Shown piece by piece: positions 8,693-17,294 of a stretch of 64,000 bases of DNA. A model generated the notes under the pieces. It was not told the DNA's origin. It was given only the letters and a program-made list of their open reading frames with translations, and did not search any database. Source of the stretch: Blattabacterium cuenoti (GTDB lineage: Bacteria > Bacteroidota > Bacteroidia > Flavobacteriales > Blattabacteriaceae). The stretch spans positions 205,017 to 269,016 of the forward strand of contig NZ_CP059185.1 of the NCBI RefSeq assembly GCF_014251315.1. The letters are read 5' to 3'. The position numbers and the translations under genes are program-made. Within the stretch, counting starts at the first letter, position 1; every line of letters starts with the position of its first letter.

Positions 8693-9961
8693 TTACTTAA
8701 TATGATCAAATTCTGTATAAGGAACTAAAACTTTGGGAATATTAATTTGATTTTCAGTTTGATTATTTTCTAATAAAGTGGCCATAATTCGTGGTAAAGC
8801 TAAAGCGCTTCCATTAAGAGTATGACATAATTCTATATTACCTGTAACAGTTTTATATCGAAGGTGTAATCGATTAGATTGAAAATTAGTACAATTTGAT
8901 ATAGAACTTACTTCTAGCCATTTTTTTTGTGCTATAGAATAAACTTCAAAATCATAAGTTATAGCAGAAGAAAATCCAAGATCTGTCCCACTTAAACGAA
9001 CAAGACGAAAAGGTAAATTTAAAGATTGTAAAATATTTTTTACATGTAAAATCATTTCTTTCAGAGAATAAGAAGAAGAATCTGGTGTAGTAATTTGAAT
9101 AATTTCCACTTTTTCAAATTGATGCAATCTATTTAATCCTCTAACTTTTGAACCATAAGAGCCGGCTTCTCTTCTGAAGCAAGAAGTGTAAGTAGTTGCT
9201 TTAATAGGAAGATCTAAATCTGTAAAGATTCTATCTCTATAACAGTTCATAAGAGGTATTTCTCCAGTAGGAATCAAATAAAAATCATCTTTTTCTATGA
9301 AATACATTTGATTTTCTTTATCTGGAATTTGTCCTGTAGCATATCCAGATTTTTCATTAATAAGATAAGGTAAACTATATTCTTTATACGAAGCTTGTAT
9401 ATTTTTGTCTAGAAAGTATTGAATTAAACTTCTTTGTAACTTAGCTCCTTTTCCCATATAAACCGAGAAACCAGGACCACATATTTGTGTTCCTAAATTC
9501 GAATCAAATAAACAAAATTTTTTCGATAATTCCCAATGAGGGAGTGGATCTATAACGGAAGAATGAATTTTACCTTCTTGAAAAAGAACATTATTTTTAT
9601 TAGAATTTTTATCTATTTCTTCATCAGGAATATTAGGAATTTGATTCAGTTTTTTTTCTAAAATTTCAGAAACTTTTTTTAATCGGATATTAATATTCTT
9701 TTTTTCTGTTTTTAGAAAAACAGATTTTTCTTTTAAAAATTTGATTTGAGAATCATCATTGCATGAATTTAAAATTTTTCCTATTTTTTTTGAAAAAAAA
9801 TTTTCTTTTTCCGATATTTTATTTAAAACATTTTGAATTACTTTTTTTTTTTCGTCTAAAATTAATATCTCATTTATTAAATGTAATTTATGAAAATTAC
9901 GTTTTTCCAATCCCAATAAAACTTTTTCTTTATTTCTTCGTATGAAAGAGATTTGAAGCAT
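8693..9961 (-). CDS. serS: Seryl-tRNA synthetase
   Basis: A class II synthetase that charges tRNA-Ser (and the selenocysteine tRNA where present). The first about 110 residues are a Lys/Glu-rich antiparallel coiled coil that contacts the tRNA long arm. The catalytic core shows motif 2 (TSCFRREAGSYG, then RGLNRLHQFEKVE), and motif 3 near the end (NGSALALPRIMATLLEN). The length of 422 residues is typical. Long T runs on the plus strand reflect Lys codons of the coiled coil. It is probably the first gene of a serS-metF transcript. The upstream spacer is shared with the divergent rsmA. Confidence 0.96.
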   Translation of the reverse strand: MLQISFIRRNKEKVLLGLEKRNFHKLHLINEILILDEKKKVIQNVLNKISEKENFFSKKIGKILNSCNDDSQIKFLKEKSVFLKTEKKNINIRLKKVSEILEKKLNQIPNIPDEEIDKNSNKNNVLFQEGKIHSSVIDPLPHWELSKKFCLFDSNLGTQICGPGFSVYMGKGAKLQRSLIQYFLDKNIQASYKEYSLPYLINEKSGYATGQIPDKENQMYFIEKDDFYLIPTGEIPLMNCYRDRIFTDLDLPIKATTYTSCFRREAGSYGSKVRGLNRLHQFEKVEIIQITTPDSSSYSLKEMILHVKNILQSLNLPFRLVRLSGTDLGFSSAITYDFEVYSIAQKKWLEVSSISNCTNFQSNRLHLRYKTVTGNIELCHTLNGSALALPRIMATLLENNQTENQINIPKVLVPYTEFDHIK

Positions 9962-10045
9962 ATTAAAAACTAACTAAAATCTTATTTTTAATTAATTGCG
10001 TTTTTATACACAATAAAATGCACAAGATACAAATAATATTTTTTT

Positions 10046-10053
10046 TATATTTG
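10046..10053 (+). promoter_or_regulatory. Candidate -7 promoter box for rsmA-folD-queE
   Basis: An exact TATATTTG octamer (Bacteroidetes -7 consensus TAnnTTTG) lies only 8 bases before the ATG at 10062. The expected transcript start falls at about 10058-10061, which would leave almost no 5' leader. The orientation matches the three-gene operon downstream. Confidence 0.5.
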
Positions 10054-10061
10054 CATATATA

Positions 10062-10841
10062 ATGCAAATGCATAAACTTTTTTTTAAAAAAAAATTTGAT
10101 CAACATTTTTTAAAAGATCATAATATAGCCAAAAAAATTGTTAATCATCTTTCTTTTAAAAATTATAATACAGTAGTAGAGGTTGGACCTGGATTAGGGA
10201 TCCTTACTCAATATTTGTTAATTAATCCATGTAATCATATTTTTTTAATAGAAATTGATGAAGAATTAATTTCTTTTTTAAAAAAAAATTTTTCCATTTC
10301 AAAAAATCGAATTATTCATAGAGATTTTTTGAAATGGAATCCTGAAGAAATGAAATTAAAAAATTTTGCAATTATTGGTAATTTTCCTTATAATATTTCT
10401 TCTCAAATATTATTTCATATATTAAAATATAATCAATACATTCCAGAATGCATTGGCATGTTTCAAAAAGAGGTAGCAAAACGAATCACATCTCATAAAG
10501 GAAAAAAAACTTATGGAATTTTATCAGTTTTAGTTCAAACATTTTATGATGTGAAATATCTTTTTACTGTAAAAGAAAAGGTGTTTTTTCCAACACCTAA
10601 TGTACAATCTGCAGTAATTTCTTTAAAAAGAAAGAATGAAACTGTTTACTGTAATAAAAATATGTTGTTTCAATGTGTTAAAGTAGCTTTTAATCAAAGA
10701 AGAAAAAAGTTGAAAAATTCTCTACAATTATTCAACCATATTTCAAATTTTAACAGAATTCCATTTTTAGATAAAAGAGCAGAAGAATTATCTGTAAAAG
10801 AGTTTCTTCAATTAACAAAAGAAATAGAAATTAGGAAATGA
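10062..10841 (+). CDS. rsmA: 16S rRNA (adenine1518/1519-N6) dimethyltransferase
   Basis: RsmA (KsgA) dimethylates two adjacent adenosines in the 3' hairpin of 16S rRNA late in small-subunit assembly. The sequence shows KKKFDQHFLKDHNIAKKI at the N-terminus, the SAM-binding motif VVEVGPGLGILTQYLL and the catalytic motif NFPYNISSQI. The length of 259 residues is normal. A second in-frame ATG lies at 10068. A promoter box sits so close upstream that the message may be leaderless. The stop overlaps the folD start by 4 bases (ATGA), so translation is probably coupled. Confidence 0.95.
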   Translation: MQMHKLFFKKKFDQHFLKDHNIAKKIVNHLSFKNYNTVVEVGPGLGILTQYLLINPCNHIFLIEIDEELISFLKKNFSISKNRIIHRDFLKWNPEEMKLKNFAIIGNFPYNISSQILFHILKYNQYIPECIGMFQKEVAKRITSHKGKKTYGILSVLVQTFYDVKYLFTVKEKVFFPTPNVQSAVISLKRKNETVYCNKNMLFQCVKVAFNQRRKKLKNSLQLFNHISNFNRIPFLDKRAEELSVKEFLQLTKEIEIRK

Positions 10842-11713
10842 CTACTAAATTATTATATGGAAATTTAATAGCTAAAGAAATAAGAAATGAAATATCTAAG
10901 ATAATAGAAAAAGAAATTTTAAATAAAGATAAACGAATTCCTCATCTTGGAATTATTTTAACAGGAAATAACAGTTCTAGCATAACATATGTTAACAATA
11001 AAATTAAAGAATGTAAAAATATTGGAATCAAATATTCTTTAATACATTTACCTATAAATAGTTTGGAAAACGAATTGTTGGAAGAGATCAAAAAAATGAA
11101 TAAAAATCCACATATAGATGGTTTTATTGTACAGTTTCCTCTGGAAAAAAATATAAATCAAGATAAAATAATTTTATCTATTAATCCTAAAAAAGATGTG
11201 GATGGATTTCATCCTGAAAATTTTGGAAAAATGGCTTTGGATATAAAAACTTTTTTTCCTGCTACAGCATTGGGAATATTAACTCTTTTAGAAAGATATA
11301 AAATTAAAATATCTGGAAAATATACTGTAATAATTGGGAGAAGTAGAATAGTGGGAAGGCCAATTAGTATACTTATGAGTAGAAAAAGTAATTTTGGTAA
11401 TAGTACGGTAACACTTACACACAGTAAAACTCCAAATATAGAATATTATACTAAACAAGCTGATATTATTATAGTAGCGGTAGGAATTCCAGGTTTTCTT
11501 AAAGGAGAAATGATTAAAAAAGGAGCCATTGTTATAGATGTGGGAATACATAGTAATGAAAAAAAAATACTAGGAGATGTTGATTTCTATAGTGTTTATG
11601 GAAAAGCTTCTTATTTAACCCCTGTTCCAGGAGGAGTGGGACCTATGACTCGCGTAATGTTACTTAAAAATACTTTAATGGCAGCATTAAATAACAGACA
11701 GAAAGATAAATGA
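10838..11713 (+). CDS. folD: Methylenetetrahydrofolate dehydrogenase / methenyl-THF cyclohydrolase
   Basis: The bifunctional enzyme interconverts methylene-, methenyl- and formyl-THF, supplying one-carbon units for purines and formyl-Met-tRNA. Conserved elements are YVNNKIKECKNIGI with the catalytic lysine, VDGFHPENFGKM, the nucleotide-binding segment VIIGRSRIVGRPISILM and the C-terminal signature TPVPGGVGPMTR. At 291 residues it has full length. It overlaps rsmA upstream and queE downstream by 4 bases each, forming a tight three-gene operon. It complements folA, metF and gcvH in this window. Confidence 0.96.
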   Translation: MTTKLLYGNLIAKEIRNEISKIIEKEILNKDKRIPHLGIILTGNNSSSITYVNNKIKECKNIGIKYSLIHLPINSLENELLEEIKKMNKNPHIDGFIVQFPLEKNINQDKIILSINPKKDVDGFHPENFGKMALDIKTFFPATALGILTLLERYKIKISGKYTVIIGRSRIVGRPISILMSRKSNFGNSTVTLTHSKTPNIEYYTKQADIIIVAVGIPGFLKGEMIKKGAIVIDVGIHSNEKKILGDVDFYSVYGKASYLTPVPGGVGPMTRVMLLKNTLMAALNNRQKDK

Positions 11714-12321
11714 AAGAAATCAGCTATCCTATAAAAGAATCATTTTATTCTATTCAAGGGGAAGGTTATTATTGTGGAATAGCTGCGTATTTCATTCGTT
11801 TTGAAGGATGTAATATAAAATGCAATTGGTGCGATACTAAAGAAAGTTGGAATATAAAAAAAAAGGATTTTGTTTCAATTTATGAAATTGTTAGTAAGGT
11901 TAACGATCATAAAGTAAAAACTGTTGTAATTACTGGAGGAGAACCCATGATGTGGAATTTATATCCTTTAGTTAAAGAACTAAAAAGGAAAGGATATCGC
12001 ATTCATATTGAAACTTCAGGATCTTACTTTATAAAAGAAAAATATGTGGATTGGATTACAATTTCTCCTAAAAAAATAAAACTTCCTATACAGGAAAATT
12101 ACAAAAAAATTAATGAATTGAAAGTCGTTATTTCGGATGAAAATGATTTTCTATTTGCAGAAGAACAAGCGAATTTCATTGAATCTACTAATTGTTTCTT
12201 ATTTTTACAGCCAGAATGGAATAATATTTTTATAATTATTCCAAAAATAATTTCTTATATTAAAAAAAATCCTAAATGGAGAATATCTCTTCAAATTCAT
12301 AAAATGTTAAATATTCCTTAG
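11710..12321 (+). CDS. queE: 7-carboxy-7-deazaguanine synthase
   Basis: A radical SAM enzyme that contracts the ring of carboxytetrahydropterin to form 7-carboxy-7-deazaguanine in the queuosine pathway. The protein opens with PIKESFYSIQGEGYYCGIAA and has the cluster-binding motif CNIKCNWC (C-x3-C-x2-C), then VVITGGEPM, the SAM-binding GGE segment. The length of 203 residues is normal for the short QueE group. It is third in the rsmA-folD-queE operon and ends 1 base from the convergent hisIE stop. The tRNA-guanine transglycosylase later in the window uses the product of this pathway after QueC and QueF, which are not seen here. Confidence 0.9.
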   Translation: MKEISYPIKESFYSIQGEGYYCGIAAYFIRFEGCNIKCNWCDTKESWNIKKKDFVSIYEIVSKVNDHKVKTVVITGGEPMMWNLYPLVKELKRKGYRIHIETSGSYFIKEKYVDWITISPKKIKLPIQENYKKINELKVVISDENDFLFAEEQANFIESTNCFLFLQPEWNNIFIIIPKIISYIKKNPKWRISLQIHKMLNIP

Positions 12322-12322
12322 T

Positions 12323-12907
12323 TTAAGATTTTGAATGTCTATTTTCCAAAATATTAATAACGTTTTGTATTTTTAAACCTTTTTTTTTCAAAAGAATAAG
12401 ATAATGAAAAAGTAAATCCGCAGATTCATTTAAAAATAAATTTTTGTTATCATCTTTAGATTCAATGATAAGTTCTATTGTTTCTTCTCCTAATTTTTGG
12501 GATATTCTGTTAATTCCTTTTTTTGATAATTGATATATATAAGAATTTTCTTGTTTTTTATTAATTTTATGCGATATAATATCTTCTAAATAGAAGAGAA
12601 AATTTTTATTGTTCATTTCTTTCCAACATGTATCCGATCCTTTATGACAAGTAGGTCCTGCTGGTTTTGCTTTGATTAATAATGTGTCTTCGTCACAATC
12701 TATTAATATATTTTCAATAAAAAGATAATTTTTACTAATTTCTCCTTTAGTCCATAATCTTTTTTTAGATCTGCTATAAAAAGTTACTTTTTTTTCATTA
12801 ATACTTTTTTGATAAGCTTCTTGATTCATATAACCTAGCATTAACACCTTATCTGTTTTTGAATCTTGAACAATAGCGGGGATTAAACCTTTTTTAAAAT
12901 CTATCAT
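12323..12907 (-). CDS. hisIE: Phosphoribosyl-AMP cyclohydrolase / phosphoribosyl-ATP pyrophosphatase
   Basis: This fusion enzyme performs steps two and three of histidine synthesis. The N-terminal HisI domain (about residues 1-110) shows VLMLGYMNQEAY, the metal-binding DCDEDTLLIK segment and PAGPTCHKGSDTCW with its zinc cysteines. The C-terminal HisE domain shows KLGEETIELIIES and ADLLFHYLILL. The ATG at 12907 gives 194 residues; an upstream ATG at 12955 would overlap hisF and add an unconserved lysine-rich leader, so it is not used. It is the last gene of the his operon and converges on queE with a 1-base gap. Confidence 0.95.
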   Translation of the reverse strand: MIDFKKGLIPAIVQDSKTDKVLMLGYMNQEAYQKSINEKKVTFYSRSKKRLWTKGEISKNYLFIENILIDCDEDTLLIKAKPAGPTCHKGSDTCWKEMNNKNFLFYLEDIISHKINKKQENSYIYQLSKKGINRISQKLGEETIELIIESKDDNKNLFLNESADLLFHYLILLKKKGLKIQNVINILENRHSKS

Positions 12908-12930
12908 CTTTTTTTTATATGTTTGTCTTT

Positions 12931-13689
12931 TTATGTAGTTCTTACAGGAATACAAAGACGATTTAAATAAAATTTTAATTTTGAAATTTCTATTTCTCTA
13001 TAATGAAATATACTAGCAGCTAAAGCTGCATCTGCTTTTCCTTTTTCAAAAATTTTATAAAAATCTTCTAATTTTCCAGCTCCACCTGAAGCGATAACCG
13101 GTGTAGAAATATTTTCGGATATTTTTCTAGTGATATCTAACGCAAATCCATTCTTTGTTCCATCATGATTCATTGAAGTCAATAGTATTTCACCTGCTCC
13201 TCTATTTGTTCCTTCCTTGGCCCAATCTAAGGTTTTAGTACGAGTAGAAACCCTTCCTCCATTTAAATAGACCCACCATTCTTTATCTTCATATTTAGTA
13301 TCAATAGCTAATACAATACATTGACTTCCAAATCTTTTAGAAAGATCCTCTAAAAGATTTGGATTTTTAAAAGCAGCAGTGTTTATAGATATTTTATCTG
13401 CTCCCGCATTTAACAAAAGTTCAACATCTTTTTCTTCTTTAATTCCTCCACCAACTGTAAAAGGAATATTTATATGACGGGAAATATCTTTGACTAAGCT
13501 AATTAATGTTTTTCGTTTTTCATTTGTAGCTGTTATATCCAAAAATATTAATTCGTCTGCTCCTTGTCTTGTATACCAACAAACTAATTGTATGGGATCT
13601 CCAGCGTCTTTTAAATGTTTAAAATTTACTCCTTTGACTGTTCTTCCATTTTTTATATCTAAACAAGGGATAATACGTTTAGCTAACAT
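12931..13689 (-). CDS. hisF: Imidazole glycerol phosphate synthase, cyclase subunit
   Basis: HisF pairs with HisH to convert PRFAR plus ammonia into imidazole glycerol phosphate and AICAR. The (beta/alpha)8 barrel shows [15 protein letters not shown] with the catalytic aspartate, [12 protein letters not shown], and [10 protein letters not shown] with the second catalytic aspartate; [16 protein letters not shown] forms a phosphate-binding loop. The length of 252 residues is standard. It follows hisA after 2 bases and precedes hisIE. All catalytic landmarks expected for an active enzyme are present. Confidence 0.97.
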   Translation of the reverse strand: MLAKRIIPCLDIKNGRTVKGVNFKHLKDAGDPIQLVCWYTRQGADELIFLDITATNEKRKTLISLVKDISRHINIPFTVGGGIKEEKDVELLLNAGADKISINTAAFKNPNLLEDLSKRFGSQCIVLAIDTKYEDKEWWVYLNGGRVSTRTKTLDWAKEGTNRGAGEILLTSMNHDGTKNGFALDITRKISENISTPVIASGGAGKLEDFYKIFEKGKADAALAASIFHYREIEISKLKFYLNRLCIPVRTT

Positions 13690-13691
13690 AT

Positions 13692-14435
13692 TTAATGATT
13701 ATTATTCTTCTTTTTTTTCCAATTTTTAAGATTGGATAATGATATTTTATTTTCATACACAGCTTTTCCAATAATGACTCCACTGCAACCTAAATCATAT
13801 AATTTGTCTATATCATTCATATTACTAATTCCTCCACTTGCTATGAATTCAATATTTGGAAATTTTTCAATAATTTTTTTATACAAAAGAAAAGAAGGGC
13901 CTGATAAAACTCCATCTTTAGATATATCTGTGCAAAAAATTTTTTTAACACCATGAATGCTTTTTTCTTTCAAAAAATCTAAAAATGGAAGATCAATGAA
14001 TTTAGTCCATCCGTTAGTTGCTATTTTATTATTTTTTACGTCTACTCCTAATAATATTTTATCTCCACCATAAGTATAAATCCATTTTTTTAAAAGAAAA
14101 GGCTTTTGAACAGCAACGGTTCCAATAGTAGCCATATGTGCTCCATTTTCAAATACAGTGCGTATATCCTCTTCAGAATGAATTCCTCCTCCAAAATCTA
14201 TAATTAAATGTGTATATCTAGCTATTTTTTCTAAAATTTTCCAATGAACTACTTTTCCTTTTTTTGCTCCATCTAAATCTACTAAATGAAGTCTAGATAT
14301 TCCATGACTTTCCAATAAAAAAGCTACTTCTAATGGGTCTTTATTATAAATTTTTTTTCTTTTAAAATCACCTTGTATTAATCTAACACATTTACCGTCA
14401 ATCAAATCTATAGCTACTATAATGTCCATTTTCAT
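13692..14435 (-). CDS. hisA: ProFAR isomerase
   Basis: HisA isomerises ProFAR to PRFAR, step four of histidine synthesis. The half-barrel repeats are visible: [19 protein letters not shown] at the start with the catalytic aspartate, [30 protein letters not shown] and [12 protein letters not shown]. The 247 residues are normal. The ATG at 14435 is followed by a second possible ATG two codons in. The gene sits between hisH (4 bases upstream) and hisF (2 bases downstream) in the minus-strand operon. Confidence 0.96.
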   Translation of the reverse strand: MKMDIIVAIDLIDGKCVRLIQGDFKRKKIYNKDPLEVAFLLESHGISRLHLVDLDGAKKGKVVHWKILEKIARYTHLIIDFGGGIHSEEDIRTVFENGAHMATIGTVAVQKPFLLKKWIYTYGGDKILLGVDVKNNKIATNGWTKFIDLPFLDFLKEKSIHGVKKIFCTDISKDGVLSGPSFLLYKKIIEKFPNIEFIASGGISNMNDIDKLYDLGCSGVIIGKAVYENKISLSNLKNWKKKKNNNH

Positions 14436-14439
14436 AAAT

Positions 14440-15030
14440 TTATAATCGAATAAAATTTTCTAATATTTTATGTCCTACATAAGAAGATTTTTCTGGATGA
14501 AATTGTACAGCATAAAAATTATTTTTTTGCAACGCAGCACTGTAATTGATTATATATTCTGTTTTTGCCGTCGTATATTTTCCTAGAGGAACATAATAAC
14601 TATGAACAAAATATTGATAACTTCCGTCTGGAATGTTTTCAAATAAAGGTCCTTTCATTTTATGAATAGTGTTCCAACCTATTTGAGGGATTTTCTCATT
14701 TTTGTCACTAGATTTAAATTTTTTTACCAATAAATCAAAAACGCCTATGCATGTAGTGTTTCTTTCTTCTGAAGATTTACAAAGTAATTGCATCCCTAAA
14801 CATATTCCCAATACAGGTTGTTCTAATTTTGATAAAAGTAAATCCAATTTTTTTTCTTTTAAATATTTCATAGCAAAATTAGCTTCTCCAACACCAGGTA
14901 AGATAATTTTTTCTGCATTTTGAATCGATTCTTTAGAATCTGTTACTTTTGCTTGTATTCCTATTCTATCTAAAGAAAAAAGAACCGATTGCACATTTCC
15001 TGCAGGGTATTTTATGATAATCGTTTTCAT
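14440..15030 (-). CDS. hisH: Imidazole glycerol phosphate synthase, glutaminase subunit
   Basis: HisH hydrolyses glutamine and passes ammonia to HisF. It is a class I glutamine amidotransferase with the nucleophile motif GICLGMQLL (cysteine), and YAVQFHPEKS containing the catalytic His and Glu; IILPGVGEANFA near the start fits the oxyanion region. The length of 196 residues is normal. It lies between hisB (15 bases) and hisA (4 bases). Confidence 0.96.
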   Translation of the reverse strand: MKTIIIKYPAGNVQSVLFSLDRIGIQAKVTDSKESIQNAEKIILPGVGEANFAMKYLKEKKLDLLLSKLEQPVLGICLGMQLLCKSSEERNTTCIGVFDLLVKKFKSSDKNEKIPQIGWNTIHKMKGPLFENIPDGSYQYFVHSYYVPLGKYTTAKTEYIINYSAALQKNNFYAVQFHPEKSSYVGHKILENFIRL

Positions 15031-15045
15031 AATATTTTAATATTT

Positions 15046-16209
15046 TTACAATACACCTTTAGTACTAGGTATTTTAGTATAAGAGTTTTTTTGTATTGCC
15101 ATTTTAATAGCTCTTCCAAAACATTTAAAAATAGATTCTATTTTGTGATGATCATTTTTTCCTATAGCATGAATATGTAAATTACATTTAGCAGATAAAG
15201 AAAAGGATTTAAAAAAATGATAAAACATTTCAGTAGAAACTTTCCCTATTTTTTCCCTAAAAAATTTTGCCCTCCAAAATAATTGACTTCTTCCTCCAAG
15301 ATCTATTGCAATTGTAGATAAACTATCATCCATAGGAAGAGAATAGAATCCATAACGTTCTATTCCTTTTTTATTTCCCAAAGCTTGATCAAAAATTTCA
15401 CCTAAAGTAATACCAATATCTTCTATAGTATGATGATCATCGACATAAAGATCTCCTTTAGTTTGAATATTCAAATCTATAGAACTATGAAATGCTATTT
15501 GTTGTAAAAGATGATCCAAAAATCCCAGTCCTGTTTGAATATGAGCTCTTCCTTTTCCATAAAGAGAAATAGTGATTTTAACATTTGTTTCTAATGTAAT
15601 TCGTTGATGAACGAACTTTTTCGTAGTGATTAATGATAAATATTCATAAATTTTTTCCCAACTATCAGTTTTTAAGGATATTGTTTTTTTTAGATCTTTT
15701 TCATTTATATTAGAATAGTAATTTTTTTCTTCTTGTGTTAGATTATTATAATGATGACAATTTTTAATCCATATAGATTTGCATCCTAAATTTTTAGCGA
15801 GTAAAACATCTGTTAACCTATCCCCAATGACAAAAGATTTGGATATATTGTAAGAATCCGATTTTAAATAATTAGTTAACATTCCTATTCCAGGTTTTCT
15901 ATTTTTTGATTTTTCTTCTGGAAAAGTTTTATCTATATGAACAGAAATGAAATTAATTCCTTCATTTTTTAAAACATTTAATATATGATTATGTATAGGC
16001 CAAAAAATTTTATCAGGAAATTGATCTGTTCCCAAACCGTCTTGATTAGATATCATAACTAAATCGTAATTTAGTTCTTGAACGATTTTTGATAAGAAAA
16101 ATATAACTTTTGGATAGAAATTAATTTGATCAATAGAATTAATTTGATAAGTAGGAGGGTTTTCTAGTACAATAGTTCCATCTCTGTCAATAAACAATAT
16201 TTTTTTCAT
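15046..16209 (-). CDS. hisB: Histidinol-phosphatase / imidazoleglycerol-phosphate dehydratase
   Basis: A bifunctional fusion. The N-terminal about 170 residues are a HAD-type histidinol-phosphate phosphatase with LFIDRDGTIVLENP (catalytic DxD) and KSFVIGDRLTDVLLAKNLG. The C-terminal domain is the dehydratase, with GLGFLDHLLQQIAFHS and DDHHTIEDIGITLGE metal-binding histidines. The ATG at 16209 shares one base with the hisC stop; a GTG immediately upstream is also possible. The length of 387 residues is close to other fused HisB proteins. Both active sites look intact. Confidence 0.96.
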   Translation of the reverse strand: MKKILFIDRDGTIVLENPPTYQINSIDQINFYPKVIFFLSKIVQELNYDLVMISNQDGLGTDQFPDKIFWPIHNHILNVLKNEGINFISVHIDKTFPEEKSKNRKPGIGMLTNYLKSDSYNISKSFVIGDRLTDVLLAKNLGCKSIWIKNCHHYNNLTQEEKNYYSNINEKDLKKTISLKTDSWEKIYEYLSLITTKKFVHQRITLETNVKITISLYGKGRAHIQTGLGFLDHLLQQIAFHSSIDLNIQTKGDLYVDDHHTIEDIGITLGEIFDQALGNKKGIERYGFYSLPMDDSLSTIAIDLGGRSQLFWRAKFFREKIGKVSTEMFYHFFKSFSLSAKCNLHIHAIGKNDHHKIESIFKCFGRAIKMAIQKNSYTKIPSTKGVL

Positions 16210-17294
16210 CACATTTTTATTTTTTGAATAGAGTATTTTTGAATCTGATCTATCAAATACTCATTTTCTTCATGAGTTCCTATTGTAATTCTTAAACAAT
16301 TATTACATAGAATAATTTTTGAACGGTCTCTAACAACAATTTTTTTTTTCATTAGATATTGATAAAGGTTTTTTGAGGAAGAATTTATTTTTACTAATAA
16401 AAAATTAGCGGAACTAGGATATATTTTTTGTATAATAGGAATTTTATTTAAGGACTCTCGCATATATTCTCTTTCTGAAAGAATATTTTTTAAATGAAAA
16501 AAAAATAAATCTCTATTTTCTAAAGCTTTAATAGCTATTTCTTGAGAAATAAGACTGATATTATATGGATATTTTACTTTATTCATCCATTGAATAATAT
16601 CTTCAGAAGCAATAGCTATCCCTATTCTTAATCCTGCTAATCCCCAAGATTTAGAAAGTGTTTGCAGAATAATTAAATTTGGATATTGATCAATTTCTCT
16701 TGAAAAAGATTTCTGATTTGAAAAATCTATATATGCCTCATCCAAAACAACAATTCCTGTAAATTTTTTTATTATATTTTCAATATCTTCTCTTTTAAGA
16801 TCATTTCCAGTAGGATTGTTTGGAGAACAAATAAAAATAATTTTACTATTCGTATTTACAACCTTTTCTATATCACCTAAATTTAATTGATAGTTTTCTT
16901 TTGTAAGAAAGATTTTGATTATGTCCACTCCGTGAATTTTTCCACTGACTTCATACATTCCATAAGTAGGAGGAAAAATAATAGCATGATCTACTTCTGG
17001 ACGAGAAAAAATGCGATATACTAAATCAATAATTTCATCACTTCCATTTCCTAAAAATATTTGAGATGAAGATACATTTTTAAACTCTGATATTTTTTTT
17101 TTCAATTCTTTCTGCAAAGGATCCGGATATCTATTATAAGAATTTAAAAAAGATAAAGGAGAACCGAAAGAATTTTCATTAGCATCTAAGAAAATAGAAT
17201 TTTTTTCTTTATGATGTTCTATTCTAGCAGATATATAAGGATCCATATTTAAAATATTATCTCTGATTATAGAATTTAAATTAAACTTATTCAT
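16209..17294 (-). CDS. hisC: Histidinol-phosphate aminotransferase
   Basis: This PLP-dependent class I/II aminotransferase makes histidinol phosphate from imidazole acetol phosphate. It shows LDANENSFGSP, IIFICSPNNPTGN, VLDEAYIDF and the PLP-lysine segment LQTLSKSWGLAGLRIG. The length of 361 residues is standard. The start overlaps the hisD stop by 4 bases. It contains an in-frame run of ten A (minus strand; plus-strand T at 16340-16349) inside MKKKIVVRDRS; the same length of tract breaks trpF, so this intact gene is a slippage-prone comparison. Confidence 0.96.
   Translation of the reverse strand: MNKFNLNSIIRDNILNMDPYISARIEHHKEKNSIFLDANENSFGSPLSFLNSYNRYPDPLQKELKKKISEFKNVSSSQIFLGNGSDEIIDLVYRIFSRPEVDHAIIFPPTYGMYEVSGKIHGVDIIKIFLTKENYQLNLGDIEKVVNTNSKIIFICSPNNPTGNDLKREDIENIIKKFTGIVVLDEAYIDFSNQKSFSREIDQYPNLIILQTLSKSWGLAGLRIGIAIASEDIIQWMNKVKYPYNISLISQEIAIKALENRDLFFFHLKNILSEREYMRESLNKIPIIQKIYPSSANFLLVKINSSSKNLYQYLMKKKIVVRDRSKIILCNNCLRITIGTHEENEYLIDQIQKYSIQKIKM

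Noticed and set aside
8680-8709. Longer metF start overlapping serS
   Set aside because: The extra residues are not conserved and the ATG at 8679 gives a normal metF N-terminus without overlap.
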